64,000 nucleotides of DNA from Taenia hydatigena (GCA_036345935.2 JADWOT020000006.1:7910519-7974518), one strand, 5' to 3'. Shown: positions 1 to 15,900, counted from the stretch's first letter. The notes: a model not told the origin generated them from the letters alone. Numbers and translations are program-made.

Positions 1-601
1 CACGATTCACCTACTGGTGACGGCTTGACTGCTTGTGGATCGGGCGAACTGACAAGTGTGTCCCCATTGGGGTCGCCTTTGTTGGGTAATTTGTTGGTCT
101 TAATTCTACGAATGCTGCCTCTCAACCCCTCATGTAGTCATTTGCATAAGTTATGAAATCCTTCTCTCAACAGTCTAACGCTGCTGCGCATAAATTACTT
201 TTCTAGCATTAGTTTTGTTCAACAGGGAATGTGGGATTTAATTCATTTACGCATGTCTACTATGATCTGATATGGATTATAGCATCCCTTTGGGCTGGTG
301 GTGAGGTTCATCCGTTTTGGCTGATTGTTATAAGTGGATCCAATGTCCCAGTGAAAATTCCCAAAGTCGAATACTTGGCTATCGAATTTGATTATCTTAG
401 TTATGTGTGTAATTTATTGAACAAACATTCCTACTATTCGTTTTCGATGCCTACTATTGAGATGAAAGACACCTCTTGCCATTTGACTTTAAAATAATTG
501 GTGAGGTGATGTGAGCGAACAACCTATGCACGGCCGATATACTGCAATTTAAGAATTGCTTTTACTTAAAGTAACATAGTAGTATATGCAATATGTTTCA
601 G
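1..601. other. Probable PWP2 intron
   Basis: No reading here matches the PWP2 segment expected just before YRNFRT, so the next upstream exon lies left of the window. The first 150 bases are more GC-rich and open in frame 1, but the translation is not recognisable. Confidence 0.5.
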
Positions 602-954
602 ATATCGTAATTTTCGGACAATGTCAGTACCCAACCGTGGCGGGGTGCAGTTCTCCTGCCTAGCGGTGGACTCGACCGGCGAGTTGGTGGCCAGTGGAGC
701 TTTGGATGCCTTTGAGGGCTTTGTCTTTGCCATACGGACCGGAGACCTCCTAGTCTCCCTCACCGGCCACACGGCGCCCATCTCTGCGATACAATTCAAA
801 CCCGCGTTGGAGCAGTTTGGCCGATTAGAGGTCCTCACTGCCAGCTGGGATGCTTCCGTCCGTACCTGGAGTCTGGCTGAGTGCGAAGCTGCCACTGGTG
901 GTGGCGAGGGTAGCGGATGCACTTTGTTGGAGACCATCTCTGTACCCTTGGACG
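602..954 (+). CDS. PWP2: PWP2 exon a: WD40 blades
   Basis: The acceptor is TTTCAG before 602 and the donor is GACG/GTGAGT after 954. The reading starts YRNFRT, which is near-identical to human PWP2 at the same place. It then gives two WD40 stretches with GHTAPISAIQF and ASWDASVRTW. A Gly/Glu/Ala-rich stretch (around 886-921) lengthens the following loop. Exits in phase 1. Confidence 0.92.
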
Positions 955-3900
955 GTGAGTCCATCCATCATTAACTTCCTAATCAACTGAAGCGTATCTG
1001 ATGTCGGTTTTGCGGACGATTATGTGACTTTCTTAAAATGACTCTCATATACTTGGAATTTCGCGTATCGAGGCCGAAATATCAAACGGTTCCACAGAGT
1101 TTAAATTTCGTACGTTCAAACAGGATAGTACGCCATTCACAGTACTACCGTTTATTGCGTATGACACAACAAACGGATGTTGCCGTGATGGAAAGATTTT
1201 TAGGATTTACTACCTTAGCCATTTCTAAAAACCAAGTCGACGAGTGGGTCTTTTCATTAGTAGCTTTGGATTTAGTCATCTGAACAAAACGCCGCTAATA
1301 ATTATGCTCTTAGGACGGAAATTAACTTTTACAATTCACTGAATTGAAAGCACTGAATATATTTGAGGAAATTGAACTTGGGTTACGCGATTCTCAAAGG
1401 ATCATCTGATTATTTTGTGCAAACCCCTTAAATTAATATGAATGCCTAAACAGGTGATAGGTATTGATTTCGCTGGTTAACTGATTGGGTCGTATCCTTT
1501 TTTTTTTTCTTGGGTGAGGTATTACTGTTCCTAGACTTAGCAATGTTCAGCACCAGATGCTCCCCATGCCTATCATCTACCTCCATAAACATGGAGACTT
1601 TGGATATAATGTTCTTTTTCGTATAATTGCTGCGTTTTCACTTATCTTTTACTGGTTATAGTCCATAAGTATATTACTGTAGCAATTGGAAATGAAATTA
1701 TAATTATCTTGTAGTGGATAATTTATTTGAAACATGATAATTTCTTATGTCACGAATCAAACTCGTCTTAGCGGCTTCTAAGCACAGTTGCGGGAACAGC
1801 ATAGAAGCTTTTGGAATGTTTTACTAGACTCAACTATTGCCTTGAACTCAGCGCCTAGGAATTCGCGACTCTACTTTTTTTAGAGGCCTTGGTAGACTGT
1901 TTTCTCAAAAACTGGATCTGTTTGATTTACTAGGCATACTTGAAAAAAACTATTTACTTTATTGACCATGGCTGACTCCCTTAAAGATGTCTTCTAATTT
2001 ATTACTCATCTTTGTTAATTACACCTGACTTTCGTCCCGACGCCAGATTTGCCAACCACGCATATAATGATCAAACATAATTTTTACTGATTACTCCCTT
2101 TTGTTCATATCTCAATTTTGGTCATATGGAACCTTCACTGCATTCTATATTTATTTTTGAACACTGAAACTGTTTTGAGTCCTACATGTATTGGCTTTTT
2201 TAATTAGGTGCGATCGACTTTTCCGTGTTTAAAATATCAGAGTTCATCTGTAGCAAGCAGGAGACACGAAAAATCTTTAAAGAAACCCAATGGGTGCAGT
2301 ACAAACTGAAAGGGTGAATCGCAGGACAAACCCTTATTGTTTTATGAATTGGTTCCCATATTTTCTGCAAACTATTTTCTGCGCTTTCAAATAGCACAGC
2401 AGGAAACGCCTTGAGAATAGTTTTAGAATTTGGTAATGCACACGAGTCTTTATTGGTACTACTAGTGAGTGAATGTTTACCAACGACGAGTCGTGTTTAA
2501 GTTTCGTTTTTTTGAGACTGGATTTGTCGTGTGATGTTTATTGATAAGTACGATATATGCGCGTTTTGTGTCACGCTCTAAGCATTTAATTGTTACTGGT
2601 ACCTAAGCTTGGGAATGCGCTACTTCCCCTTTTCGAAGTGTCGGTTTTTATCTATATCTGTTGACAAGGTCAAGGTGGTGCACTTGCACTTAATCTTTTT
2701 CATTGGTAGACTTTCATTATACTTGTGCGAACCCCACCAACTTCATCGACTTCAATGTTTCCTGTATTTTTTCACATTTGTGCTTTCTTTTAATGTTTTT
2801 TTTTTGGAATCACAAGGCATACTGATGTTTTATATTTTGAATTCACTATGGAGCATTGAAATTCATGTCTATCAATGCATTCCGATTGATGCGTTTCGAC
2901 TTCCGATTCTGTTTCTGTCGTTTTATTAAGGTTTATGAGATTTTACTTCCCGCGTTACGTAACTAAGTCACTTCCTTGACCTGTAGCGGGATAACTGTTT
3001 TTAGACGATTGTTACAATGCGAGATCACAAACCACCTCGGGTCTGTTGCCTCACCTGAGCTCTAAATTTCTTGGGTGTACTTGGTTTTCCCCACGTCCAA
3101 AGGTCGATAACGCTACTGACGTCAGGGTTCACTTAAGCGATTAACGCTTCTCATTGCTATCAACCATTGCGGTCTTTTGACCTCACGGATGGAACACCAT
3201 TTCAACTTTGATTGGGTTAATCGCTACTCTCTGAATTCCAGTTGTATGCACAGCCTATCGCCACGACGGTCGGGAATTGGCGGTGGCCTTGCTCAACGCC
3301 ACCATCCTTCTCTTTGAACCCACTGAAGGCATCCAATTGGGCAGCATAGAGGGCCGCTGTGATCTTGACGTCGCACAAGTTTCCAGTGAGGACCACGTCA
3401 CTCCCCACAGGGCCGCCAAAGAGAGGTGAGTCGCAAATTACTTTTAATGATTCTTTGAAGTTTTTTTGATACATCCAGTGGTTTTTTTGCGGGGTATTTA
3501 AAGGGACGTCTTTGCACGAGTTTCTAGACTAGTTTTGCTAATTTAGTGGCATTATATACGGAATTACTTTATTACAGTAGCTCGTCCATTTTGAGTGTAC
3601 TAAGATAACTTTATCGTGGAGCCTTAGATAATATGAATTCCCTCTTTACTACGCCTTGAAACACAGCCAACTTCGTGTCGGGTTGCAGACTAAATGGGCA
3701 TGGGAATGGTTATCATCCTGTTAAAAATTTTGGCAACTTACAGAAGGTAAATCAGTAGTTTTTATGGTAACAAATACTTGTGGATCATAGCTCTCCGGCT
3801 GTGTCAGCATTGCATCTGTAAGTAGGTAGCTTAAAGTGCTAAGCGTTGGTAGCATTGTGAAGAATTTGAAAATCTTGATTTTGCTTTATGAGATATTAAA

Positions 3901-6900
3901 ATGAGTACAAGTTATCTTCCCCATTAATAAAAGCATGACTCAACTGCTGATTTAGTTGGGTCAAATCAACTCGTCAAACGTGGTTTGTGTGGTACAATGT
4001 CTTCTGAATGCAACAGAGGTGGAATAACTTATATTTTGTGAACATATTTGCTTATCGTGAGTTTATGAAACGAATAACCAAATGGGCCTTTTTGAATGCT
4101 CAGATTCCATTTTAATAGACCGAACTTCTTGTTTTCACGTAGAAAATGCTGCATTGAAACCATTATTTCGGTTAGCCTTATATGTAGGTTTTGGGAGGTG
4201 TATATTTCACTGCAGATCAAAACGTGTGATTAGCTAAAGTTTTCAAGTAGTATGAAACGATGAATTAGCGAACGAACGGCTTTCACACCATCCTTTTCCT
4301 TCTGATCTGTTAAAATTGATGCATTACAGGACAGCTTCAGAAGATTAAAGATGAGTGCATGGGTGGAGCCATTAAGCAGGCTTAAGCAGAGTGAGGTGAT
4401 CAAGTTGCCATATTCTTCCACCCTCCCCTTCCTCCACTCCAGCTGTTAATTTACCATTCGGTAATACTGATCTAACGGATTTAGTTTTAACACCGGAACT
4501 AAATATCGTTGCCTTGAAATAACCCGATATGAATATATAATTGCCTTTTGTCGCCAATACTTTATTATATTGTATTGGTTGGTGCTTTCGAATGAGTCTT
4601 TTTGGATATGCCATATTCATGTCTTATTAATAAATCGTTGGTACCTTTCCATATCTGGCGGGATGTGATATTGTCTTGAGAGCGAATTGATTCATCTTGG
4701 ATCGTAGATAGGCTTATTCAGGCCATCACATTCTCCTTTCGCTTTTTTGTGATGGGATCCAGTCGCGCCTGAAATTCCAATGCTAACTTTTTTTCGAATG
4801 CCTCAAATGTATTAGATTGAAATCTGATAATCAGATTTCTGATGGTCAGAGTGGATACAATGCCATCTTAAATTTTCTTTCGGGCTAAATAATTTTTAAT
4901 TGGGAAATTGCACTTGAGCACTTTTTGGGTAGTATGTTTGGGATTTTATGCTGGTATTTTATTGACTTCGTCAAACAAATACCTGTTTGCTATCAATTCT
5001 GGCTTATAAAAATTTTTGGCTTCGTAAAAGGCCTGCGCAAGTGGTAAAAGCTGTTAAAATTTGAGACTGTGGTAAGCCATGTAACCCACGGGGATTTCAT
5101 TGATCATGAAAATGTTGTTAACATGGAGAAATGCCGAAATGGACATCGCTATGTTAGTGTTAGATGCTTTTATATAGGTATGAATGAAAAACATTCGTAG
5201 GCATTGAAAAACTGGGGTTTAGGAGCAGCATACCAGCTGTATGTGCAGTTTTTGCTGGTCAGTTATGAGCTAACACTATAACAAATAGGCTATTTTTTGA
5301 GCCACAAAAGTCTCGACTGAATTATCAAGTCTCCTCTGGAGTTGCATCCGCCATATTGTAGAGCGAAACGCGAGTATTTTTCTGTAGGTAACGTGTTGGG
5401 ATGTCTATTTTCGGAATCTCAAGACAACTGCTTCAATGATCACAAAGACTGAAATTAAATTATATCAACAAAGGGGCATCAAAAGTAAAAACTTCATGAA
5501 TGCAGCAATAAGGAAAAGTTTACTAAAACTTTATTTCATTTTCATAGACATCAAGTTGTACCGATTGTCCTTATCATTAAGATCTCATTTTATGGCATTG
5601 GATTGTTAGTTTGCTCTAGGATGCAAGTTTCATTAATGTGAGCCCTTGCCAATCGTTAATGGGATGCAATTTCTTAGCTAAATTGCTCTTAAATCCCTCG
5701 TCCGATTTTCATGGTCACCTCCCAGAAGATTTAGATTGGAAGAGCTTCTACCTCTCCGAAATCTGGATCTAGCTAAGTCGCTTTCTTCATCAAATTCCAG
5801 AAAGTTTCTCTCCATCGCCTACTCTGCAGATGGCCAGCATTTGTTGGCCGCTGGCGACTCAAAGTTTATCTGTCTCTACTCAGTGCCAGAGCGCCTACTG
5901 GTGAAACGCTTTGAGTTGACCGTCAATCTCTCACTGGAGGGTGTGCAGGAAGCGCACGATCGGCGTCGCTACCTCGCCACCTTTGGTGCGGAGGCTGCGG
6001 CAGCTCGTGCTGACCACCGCGACGCCCTGCTTTTACCCGGCGTCCGCTCCGGCGATGACCATTGCCGTCGCTGGTGGCGTCCCGACGTTCGTGTCGCATC
6101 GGTCAGCTTTGCTCCCACCGGTAAGTCCCCCCATCAGAGGTCTATTTTTCAAGCTGAGCCAATTGATTTAATGAGAGCTTTTCAGCGCTTAAAAGATTCC
6201 CGGAGTCATCATAGATGTAAAGCTGGAAATCGAATTTTCTCTCATTTGAAGTGGGATGTGGATAAGAATCGCTACTTGCAAATATCGTTTTGAGTTCTGA
6301 GTGAGTATGTTTACCGGACATTTTGTTAACACAGAGCTTTCTTTGAAATACTTCTTTCGTTGCTTTTATAGCACACATATAGGAAATACTGACTAATGTT
6401 AGCGACACGGTTTTGCCGATCAGCTTGGACGAAGTACTTCGGTGTCTTGAAGACCCATTATTTAGTTTGAAGGTCTGATGAGGATGATGAATGGTATTTC
6501 ATTTTGCTGCACTTTGGTCAGAAGGGAGTTGACATATTTTTGCCCTCTCCTCACCGCTTTGAAAATTTTCGCTGCAGTTGACCGACGAGGAAATCATACT
6601 ATAGGCTCGCTTTTCATTTAAAACGGACACTTCTGTGGATGCTTTGTGATTGAAGCTACTTGATTTACAACAAATTGAACACAGAATAGAATAGTCTGAC
6701 CTGTATTACCATGGTGGTGCGGTGATGGTGAATCGTTTATTTCTCCCCAAGACCAAAAGGAAGTCTGGAGTGGATGCATTGAAGTGTTTTTTTCTGGATT
6801 ACGCCTTTTTCTCTCGCCTTTTACCTTTAACAAGGGTTGATGAGCCAATTATTCAGATGATATATGCCTAGGGTATCACCACTGAGGTAGTTATGGTGTA

Positions 6901-9900
6901 ACTTGTTCATTCTTTCTGACGATCAAAAGACATCTGTAAGGCGTTCCTTTCACCCATCGTAGGGATGGTCGCTTTATTAGCAGATACCTTGGCCGGGCAA
7001 CCTGAACTCAGTCTAGACAAGCTTTATCTTCTGGGAAAATTAGGTTGTCGATCAAAAGTCCTCTCACCATTCCATAATTTCCCTACTGTAAATAATTGAT
7101 CATGCCTTGTGAAACTGTAATTAGTGGTGCTGTATTCACAGTTCACTGATGTCGTCCAAATGAATAACAACTTTGGTTTGTTTTGATACACTAATTTGCA
7201 CTGATTGCCGTTTTGGAGATGTTTCCAGCGCAATCGAATTTGCCATTTTTAGCATGTTTGCTTAGCAATGGTGTTTGAACCTTGGGTAAGCGTATTTTTT
7301 GAGTTTTTAAGTTGATAACTTTATTCCATGCACTTGGATAGGTTTCAATCAGAGTGAATTGAATTGGATATTGCTGGATTTTGACTTTGAGCACCAGAGT
7401 GGGCCTAAATATTTTTGTAAAAGTGCCTTCAATGCGAGCCAAAAGTGATTTTGTGACGTGGCAACTTTCTCTACCTTGAGATTTGTGAGACGCTCATTTG
7501 TGGTGTGTTAACAGAGCCGTATGTACCTCGAGGGGCTGTGGTCCTTTTGCCTTATGAAAGAGGCATTGTTAAGACATTTGATTCACTGAGGGAAAATAAA
7601 GTTGTTAAGTCAATGCCAGGAAAATCGTATGCTAGTTATCAATCCTAATCAGTACTTTGCTGTGTGGACAGAAATAACGCCTCTTCGCTTGCGCTAAAAC
7701 CCTTTTTATGCTTTGTAGTTTTGAGAAATCTGTCTTATGGAATCCCTAAAATTAGATTCGCAGGTAAACGACTGTGATACATCATAACGATATAGGGTTG
7801 GATGATGCAAGCCCTCGCTGAAACTTACTACATCCACTACTTTTTGAGGTAAAAATAGAATTTGATGGACTAAGCCAGGAATACTTTGCGTAGTTGCTAA
7901 TCTTCTGCGTTAAGTTTTGTCCTTCACTCAACAGAAAAAAACCAAAGTTGCGTAAGCCGAAAAAACGATACTCTAAAATTGAAATTTTGTATATTGTCAT
8001 GGTTCCGGTTTCTCTAAGGCACAAGGAAGTGTAGGGTCGACCTGTTTCAATGGGCGACTGCAATCGTTGCCCCTTTACTGATGCGCATATTGTATTTGAA
8101 GATGAAGAGGCGTGCTCAATCGAAGCTGCATTTCTTTTTACTGTAATGAATGAATTTCTTCCTCGAAAATGGATGCTGGTCCCTCGTTTACCGGTTAAAC
8201 GCGGGATATGAGGGGCCGCTATTTTCACAGTCCACGCAAACATAAGCACAGGTTTGATTGTGTGATGGGTCTCTTGGCCAAATGCTAAGCTGATGGACTA
8301 CGAATGATGCGACAAAAGCAATCCTACTGAAATATCTACATAGAGAAAAAATTACTTCTCTTGAAAGTGCATATTTGCTGAGTTCATGAATTTCGGCAGA
8401 ATGGCCCAGGTTCAACGACATTTTACAAGTTTGGCTATGAAGAAGTTGGATAATTTTTCTGAAGGCGTACAGTAGACCTCTGGAGGTTCGGATTTCCTCT
8501 GCTTGTATTGCCGACTAGTTCTACTTGCAAAGCAGTCCTGGCAAAATTATGTTTGACCTTCAATGGAGGGTGCCTGTTCGCATAAACATTGGGGTTTCCA
8601 CATCAAGCTGTCCTTTTGCGAAACTTGCATGTAATATTATTCATTGTTTGTTGAAACATCATAGATTAACGATGCATTTACTCACCTCATCTTGGTTCGA
8701 TGTGTGCACTGTTAGCAAATTAGCGTATCATGAGGAATTATACGTTAGCAGTTGGTCATAATCACTTGTTCCATTGGCGCATCGATGTAACGAAGTTATT
8801 GAGCACCTGATTATCCTTAGCGAAACTTTTAAATGGCAGAGCGTGGCTCCTTGACGAAAGAATTGCCAACCATGCTAGGTATTTATACAGGGTATTAAAT
8901 GAAGCGAGCACTTTGGCAAGACTTTAAGAAATCAAAAATGACAACCTCTTGAAGTACACTTTGCTAATCCCCAAACACGCCCTTTACAAATCTTGGATTA
9001 GTGGAGTTTAATGGGCCATTCGGCCGCTCCCAGTTCCCTTCCGAAGTACCTTTTTGGAAAGGCATGCGCAATTCCGATTCTAAGTCTCGCTTCAAGGTGA
9101 AACCCGAAGTTTTCATTACTTGAAATACAGCTTTTGAGGCCTCTGCACCTATTCAGCTGGAGTATGCCTAATCCACCCGACTGAAATTGACCAATTTGCA
9201 TCTAGTCCCAACCCACCTCTGACTGTAGGGATTTTGCTTGCTTTTTGTCAAATCGGTCCTTTGAGACTTGATCCCTGAGTCTCCCCTGTAAACAAGTTAT
9301 CAATGATTTCTCTGGTGTTTGCTCGCGACACGTGACCTATTTAAAACCCACTTTCAAACACATTTTTGTTTTTCGAAAGCATTTCAACTCTATTGAAATA
9401 AGATAATCTGGTAATACGCAGCTATTGTGACTTCTGTTGGGTAGGCATTGATGTATTTAGAAGGAAAGCATCCCATAACTATAAACTTATGCGATTGTCT
9501 AGCCTAACTAGCACCATGTTTAGCACTTATCTGACATCTTTTCAAAGGGAGGATTTCTCGGAAGTGAGAGGGCACTCTGACCTTTTGTATACTTTTTGAA
9601 AGAAGACTATTTGAAAGGAAATTATTTAAGCCATCGTCTTAACTTTACACCTTGATGCAGTGGAAAGAGCGTTTGGTGAGAGAACGTTCCGGGTAAAAGT
9701 AGTTCAGTGCTGGTTTACGCCTCTTATCACTCAGTGCTTCACCTTGTCCCTTTCTACTTGAAGAAGTTTATTACTCCGATTATCGATTTGGAATGGAATC
9801 GCCAAAGTTTGATTAGATTACCACAAAGGCTAATATTTTGATAACTAGACCGTCTTGTGGTAAACTGGCACTTTCGTTTCTACTATGCAAAGTGCATTTA

Positions 9901-12900
9901 AACTGCTACTTTTGCTTCTGCAATTACCTTTGAAAGATGGTTAAGCAGTGGGGTCTTTCCCTCTATCAATTTGGCATTACCTCTTAGATGTAGTCCTTAA
10001 AGTCTGTAACAATCGGGCTAACGTTACACTCTGCGCTTATCAGGTTATGAAAACCAATCGATGATCGGGAGTCCTCACTCTCGAGCAATTTTTTTAGCTG
10101 CAAGTAATTTTTTATTTGAAGGCTTCACCTAGCGAAAGTTAGTAAAATTTTTTGGCCAATACGCAGAAAAGCGTTTCACACTGAATGAGTGAGCCCCGGG
10201 GTAATTAGCTGGCATTAAATTTCTGGCATGTGGTTTACATGTTCCGTTACCTAATCTAAGTCCGAATTTTTTACACACCGTTAGGGGATTGGAGGCCGTC
10301 TCGAATTTTTGCAAATGCAGACGTCGGAGTGTGATGGAGCACTAGGCTCGTTTTTTTGCCCGTAAAAGTCATTGTTACCTAAAGTTATGTTTGAAGAAGG
10401 GGCTAGGACTAAGGGGTTTTTCAGTCCAAATCGAATTTTAAAGAATGCTTATTATTTTAGGAGACGCATTTGCAGTGGCGGCCACGGAGGGTGTGTTTGT
10501 ATACACCCTGGAGAAGGGGGGCTTGGCAAGCAACCTTCGTGGCGTCTCCAAGTGGCTCTTTGACGCGGTGGCGGTGGACGAGGAGACCACGCCGTCCAAT
10601 GCGAGACTGCAGCTGGCGCAGGGTAACTTCTCCTCCTCATTGGACATTGCGCTGCGTTTACAAATACACAGTCTTATCGAGGAGGTCATTGAGACCGTGC
10701 CACACAGTCTGAGTGAGTAGCACCCTTCTATTCTCGACCTTCCACCATTTGCATTCCATTTTTGGTACTGTATAGCATTTGCTTCGTCTTCTCTCTGCTC
10801 TCATTTATGGTTTCTTCAATGGTAGTGCTGGCCGACTGGTGTTTTACTACAACACATGTATACCACACATTTATTGCTTGGCCTATTTTAACTACTTTAT
10901 TCGCGAAATTCACAAATAGGAGCCTAGGTTTGTATCGGGTTTTAAGGGTTTACTTGTTGTGGACCTACAGTGAAATAATTTTATTCGTTTTATTGAATTA
11001 ACCTTTTTTGAAGGTCTTTTGGTATTTTGAAACCCCTTAGGAGGAAGATGTCTTGAATTAGAACACACTCCTGTTCCATTTAAAGTATTTCGATTAGCAA
11101 GCAGGCATTTCACATGATTGCTCGCTGATTCCACTGCATGAATTCAGTGTTCAGTCTCAATATTTCTTTCCTCTTTTTTCTCCCCTCTCCTCTCTTCTGT
11201 GGTGTCGTCGATGATTCATTTCTAGGGTATTCGGTATTTATCCCTTCTCTCCCTCTGTTCCACCGTGTGTGTGCTTCTGGCCTTTCCAAAAGATGTGTTA
11301 GTGAAAAGCGTCCCTTTCTTAACACATTTAGTCTACATTCCTTGAAAATGGGACTTTCTTGAAATTTGAAATTTGGGTGGTTGGTATTTGTACCCCATGC
11401 GTCAATTCAATATGCACACCCAAAAGATGTGCGCCTTATATCCTTGCAGTTAATGCAATTTTATTAACTATGAATCTTCAGTGAACTACTTGGCTTATTG
11501 AGGCTCGGCATGTCAAAGCCTGGAGCTTTTGCTCGGTTTCCTTTTCAAGAAGCATTTGCCTTTACTTATATTCGACTTACACCATAAGATTCACTTTCCT
11601 TTTACTTCACTTGAAATAATTGAGGGAGGAGGGAGGGTTGGTATTTGAGTTTACGGCACTTCTGCAGGATACCTTCTGCCATGTCTTTTTTTAAATGCCG
11701 TTGTGTTGTGCTTGAAATTACTGCCCTTCATAAGGTAATGCTCATCAGAATGAAACTTACACATTGAAGGCTTGAGGCATTTGGACAAGCTATCCGACCC
11801 CAACATTACTATATGACCGTTTCTAATTTCGATTGATGCGAATTATATAGCGACCTAGTTGATTAGTCATAACGGCATAGACGAATGAGTGAACCAGTCT
11901 GTTGTGATTGCGGCTATATCTGCACCCAAATTGTAATTAGTTTTCTACTTCTGTTCGTAATGAATCCTTTCTTTTCTAGCTTGCACTGTTGCACATACTC
12001 CGCTCCACAGATGATCAATCTATTTTTTCAGCATTTTACTAATTCCCTCTATTCTGTCCTTACTGTTTTTTTTCGGAAGACATACTATCTGCACGTATAT
12101 GTCCTTCCCCGCTTCCTACTAACATCCGCATGTCGTGTGCGTTCCTTCGAAATGCGAAGTGATACAAGAATATATACTTACTTCGGATGGAGATTAGTCT
12201 GACACAATGCGTTTTATTCGCAAGAATAACTTTTTTGATAAAACTCGCTTGAAATTAATCAGGAAAAGTGTTTTCATAAAGTTTCTCACAATTATTGAAT
12301 GCCTTTCAATAGTGTTCGATGTGAGGTGTAAATACTCCTCTTTGATTTAAAGCCATTACACTTAAAACGACAGAATTCTTCCTACTGTACATCAATGATA
12401 TAGTTCTGAGGCCCTCAAAATCTTTGTTAACGACGTTTGTTTTGAAGCGCATTTGAATTCACAAAAATGGCTTATGTATTCTCTCCTCACTCGTAGAGTT
12501 TCCGCCTCTAGTCTTCATATGTCGACTTGCCTCTCTTTTAAGCAGATGTATCGGCAGTCTGACATCTTTTCTGCCTTCCACAGGATTTCTATTCCTGAGA
12601 AAAGCGATTTTGAATCAACCCATGAAGGACTTATGACAGATAAACGCAGGTTTTTTTGGTGGGTACGTGTTGTCTGGTATCGCTACTCTGCCAAAAATGA
12701 GAATTTCTTCAGGGGCATAATGGCCCGGATCTAGATGTGCATGGAACGAAAAGTTGGGATTCGTTTTTTTCATTCAGTCTAGATGACCTATTGACTGAGA
12801 ATGGATTGCGTTTGCAAGAAACTTAGACTTGAATAAAATGGGTGCCGTTAGACCGGTATCACCTTCCCACCTACTAGCTAACGCCTAAATTTCATTTAAT

Positions 12901-15900
12901 TTTTTTTCGACAAAAACGTCATGAAGAATTTCCGGTACGATAGGGGTGTTTTTTACCCATTCTTCTCACCTGGATACAATCTGTGAAGTTTGAATAATCT
13001 CAGCCTTATTTAAGCCTTGAAACAGTTTCTAAGCCTTAAAAGTCATCATTATAATTCGTAATTGTAGTAATCGTTCATTCGTGATCGTTTTCAATTATAT
13101 TTAATAAACACTTAGAAATAACACAACTTCGAACCTTTTGGAGTGATCCTCTCGATTAATATTGGACAAGAAGTTTTTTATACCTGCCAGGCTTGTGATG
13201 ATATCTCCCACTTCTTCAATGGCATTTGCGTTGAAGCATGTCCAAATTATCAGAAATAGCAACAGGTTTTACCTCTCCCTAGTTCCCTTTTTTCCTTCAG
13301 CATTCCAGCCCTTTGCAACATACGTATAAAGTTTACATAAATGTATCGTGTCGGTCAACCACCTCTTTGACCTCCATACCACGCCCCCGTGCCGAAGAGG
13401 TGGGGTCTGGATCAACCTACAGGTATTCATACTCCATTGATGCTAATTTGTTTTAGCATAACAACAATGGTGATTCCCTTATTGAAAGAGTACCCCAACC
13501 TAGAAACGCATAACATCTTGGCCTCTATTGATTCGTTCCATTCGGTTTTGATTGCGAACTTTCCAAAGGTTAATAGTTTTTTTCAAAACGGTTTGAACTT
13601 GAATAATACATATCTTGGCAGTTCAGTACCGCTTTCGCCTTCAGCTACCACTCGCATTCCGTTCTCATGCCCTCGAAATAGGAGAGGTTAGAAAAGTCGG
13701 ATTATTTTATAAGCATTATTTCAGCATTCCAACCCTTCCGATCGATGGTAAATCTTGTACTTTAAACAGGCTTAGAATCCAATAATGTCGTTCATTTTTT
13801 CAATATAACGGCTTTGAATGAAATTCATCAGCAACTTGTAGATGAATCGTGAGTTATTCGGATTACAGCAGACAGCTGTGCTTCTTGATATCCTGGAAAT
13901 TTTCGCTGTTTAATGAAGTTTAAATAGATACTGTGCTAAAACTAAAATGCAGCGAATCTACCTCTTCTTTTTAACATACAGAGGAGCGGGCGGATTTAAC
14001 ATTTAAATAGGATGTTGAGATGGTGACCGAACTGTGGGAACTGATGTAATTTATTAGCATTACTAAATTTCGTTTCATAGCAATGAAAGAACATACCATC
14101 CACATTTTTTGCGGGAAGTCCCTCTGTTCCCGATTGGTGTAGTTCGATCGCTCTTTAACAATCCATAGACTTGCAATAATGCTTAATGCCACAATTTAAT
14201 AATGTCTGAACCCCCGGAAGCACTTGAAACGCCTGCTCGACATTGCATGAATTTCGCTCTAGTTCTCTTCTACCTTGGCATCGCTTTTGAAACGAATTCG
14301 TCAAGTTTGCGAGTGTAGATGTGGATACTGCCGTGCTAGCAGACCAGCACACCTTTTACCTTCACTAGCACTAACATTTCTCCGAATAAGGAGTCTGAAT
14401 GAATCCACGGGGTGCTTTTCAAAAACTGGTTCTTAATTAGTCTACACTATCTGTCGTTGCATTAGTGAAAATGCAAGTCTTAGAGACACAAAAAAATAAA
14501 ATGCAGCGAGTCGATCTATTCACTTTAAAAGTAGGAAACCGGGGCTGTTTTTTAAAGATTGAAGCACTTTTGGACTCAGAACACATTAGATCGCTTCACC
14601 CAGTCAAAATATTCTCTAGCTTTTTCACATGGTGAATTATTCTTTATTAATTATGGAAATAGACTTAGTTGGCAATTTGGTTGTGCTCACTATCCCTTAT
14701 CTCGTTGATAATGAAGTATTTAACGGTCGACCCTAAATTCCAAAACGTTTTATTTGATCGATAGAAATTAATATGGTGCAAATTATTACACACTCTTACG
14801 AATCTAATGGCCTGGAATCGTGGAATCTTCCATGAACTTCCAAACCCTTCCTATTTTCTTGAACTATGGGAATTATTTTATTCGACTGATGATTTATTAA
14901 TAATAACTCCGATTCATAACGCGGATGTGTATTCATTAGCTGCTCCGATGTTTGTTATTACTAATTTTCATACCAAGTAAATCATCACAATTTCTTGGAT
15001 GAGTAGATTCGTGATTATGTGCACAATCTCCCATAAATCAGCTCGCGATCACTGCTTCACATGAGGGAATTTGCTTAGCCGCCAGTCGCTTATTTGCTCA
15101 AATGTTTTTCTCATACTATCGAGCCAGTCGGAATATCTTGCCCATTTCCGGTTTAATTAAGGGCTATTTTGTATTAATCACAGCAAATTTTCATCTATTC
15201 CTTTTGCCGGTACAATATTTGGCCGATTTTTGCATTCATGTCCACATATTTGGACCACAGATAATTTGGGCACATATGAACGTCCGATTGCTGAATCATT
15301 TGCGATTCATCGCAATCTATTTATTAAATTAGATGCAGATTTGTTCTCCTATTGCCTAATTACTTATTTGAATCGGTTGAAACTTCCCAATGTCATTGAA
15401 ATGAGTCATATGCACTAGTCTGCAAATCTTGGTAAACGCTTAATTTTTCCCGTAATCACACCTCCATTTTATAAGTTGCCAGGTTTTTGAGCATCGCGCT
15501 TATTTATTTTGACTGGAGCTGAGAGTCGGGCGTCTTTTCCTTTTAAATTGTCTCTACATCTACCAATGAAAGTCTTCGTTGATGAAACGTTTGATCCTCC
15601 ACGTAATAATCACTGTGGTGTGGTGTCTCAAACCACCCAAGCACTAATAATTCATCAGCCGTATCTAGTTTAATGCTTTACCTCATTTGTGCTGCATCTT
15701 TTTGGAATCAAACCGATCAGACATTCACGGATCAAAATCGGTGTTTGAGTGGTAATGCAGCTTCACAACAAAAACACAGAGAGCAACAGAACACACCGAA
15801 CTCTGTGTTTTATTTTGTACTGCTTTCACTGCATCATTCAGAGGCTGTACTCGTTTCATTTCCACTTCAGTCGGGTTTAAGAATTGCTCTCCTTTTAAAA

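Noticed and set aside
1..150. Open frame at the very start as an earlier PWP2 exon
   Set aside because: The translation does not resemble the PWP2 segment expected before YRNFRT, and the phase was not shown to fit.
566..964. Minus-strand 132-codon frame over the first PWP2 exon
   Set aside because: It is the antisense shadow of a GC-rich coding exon whose plus-strand translation matches PWP2.
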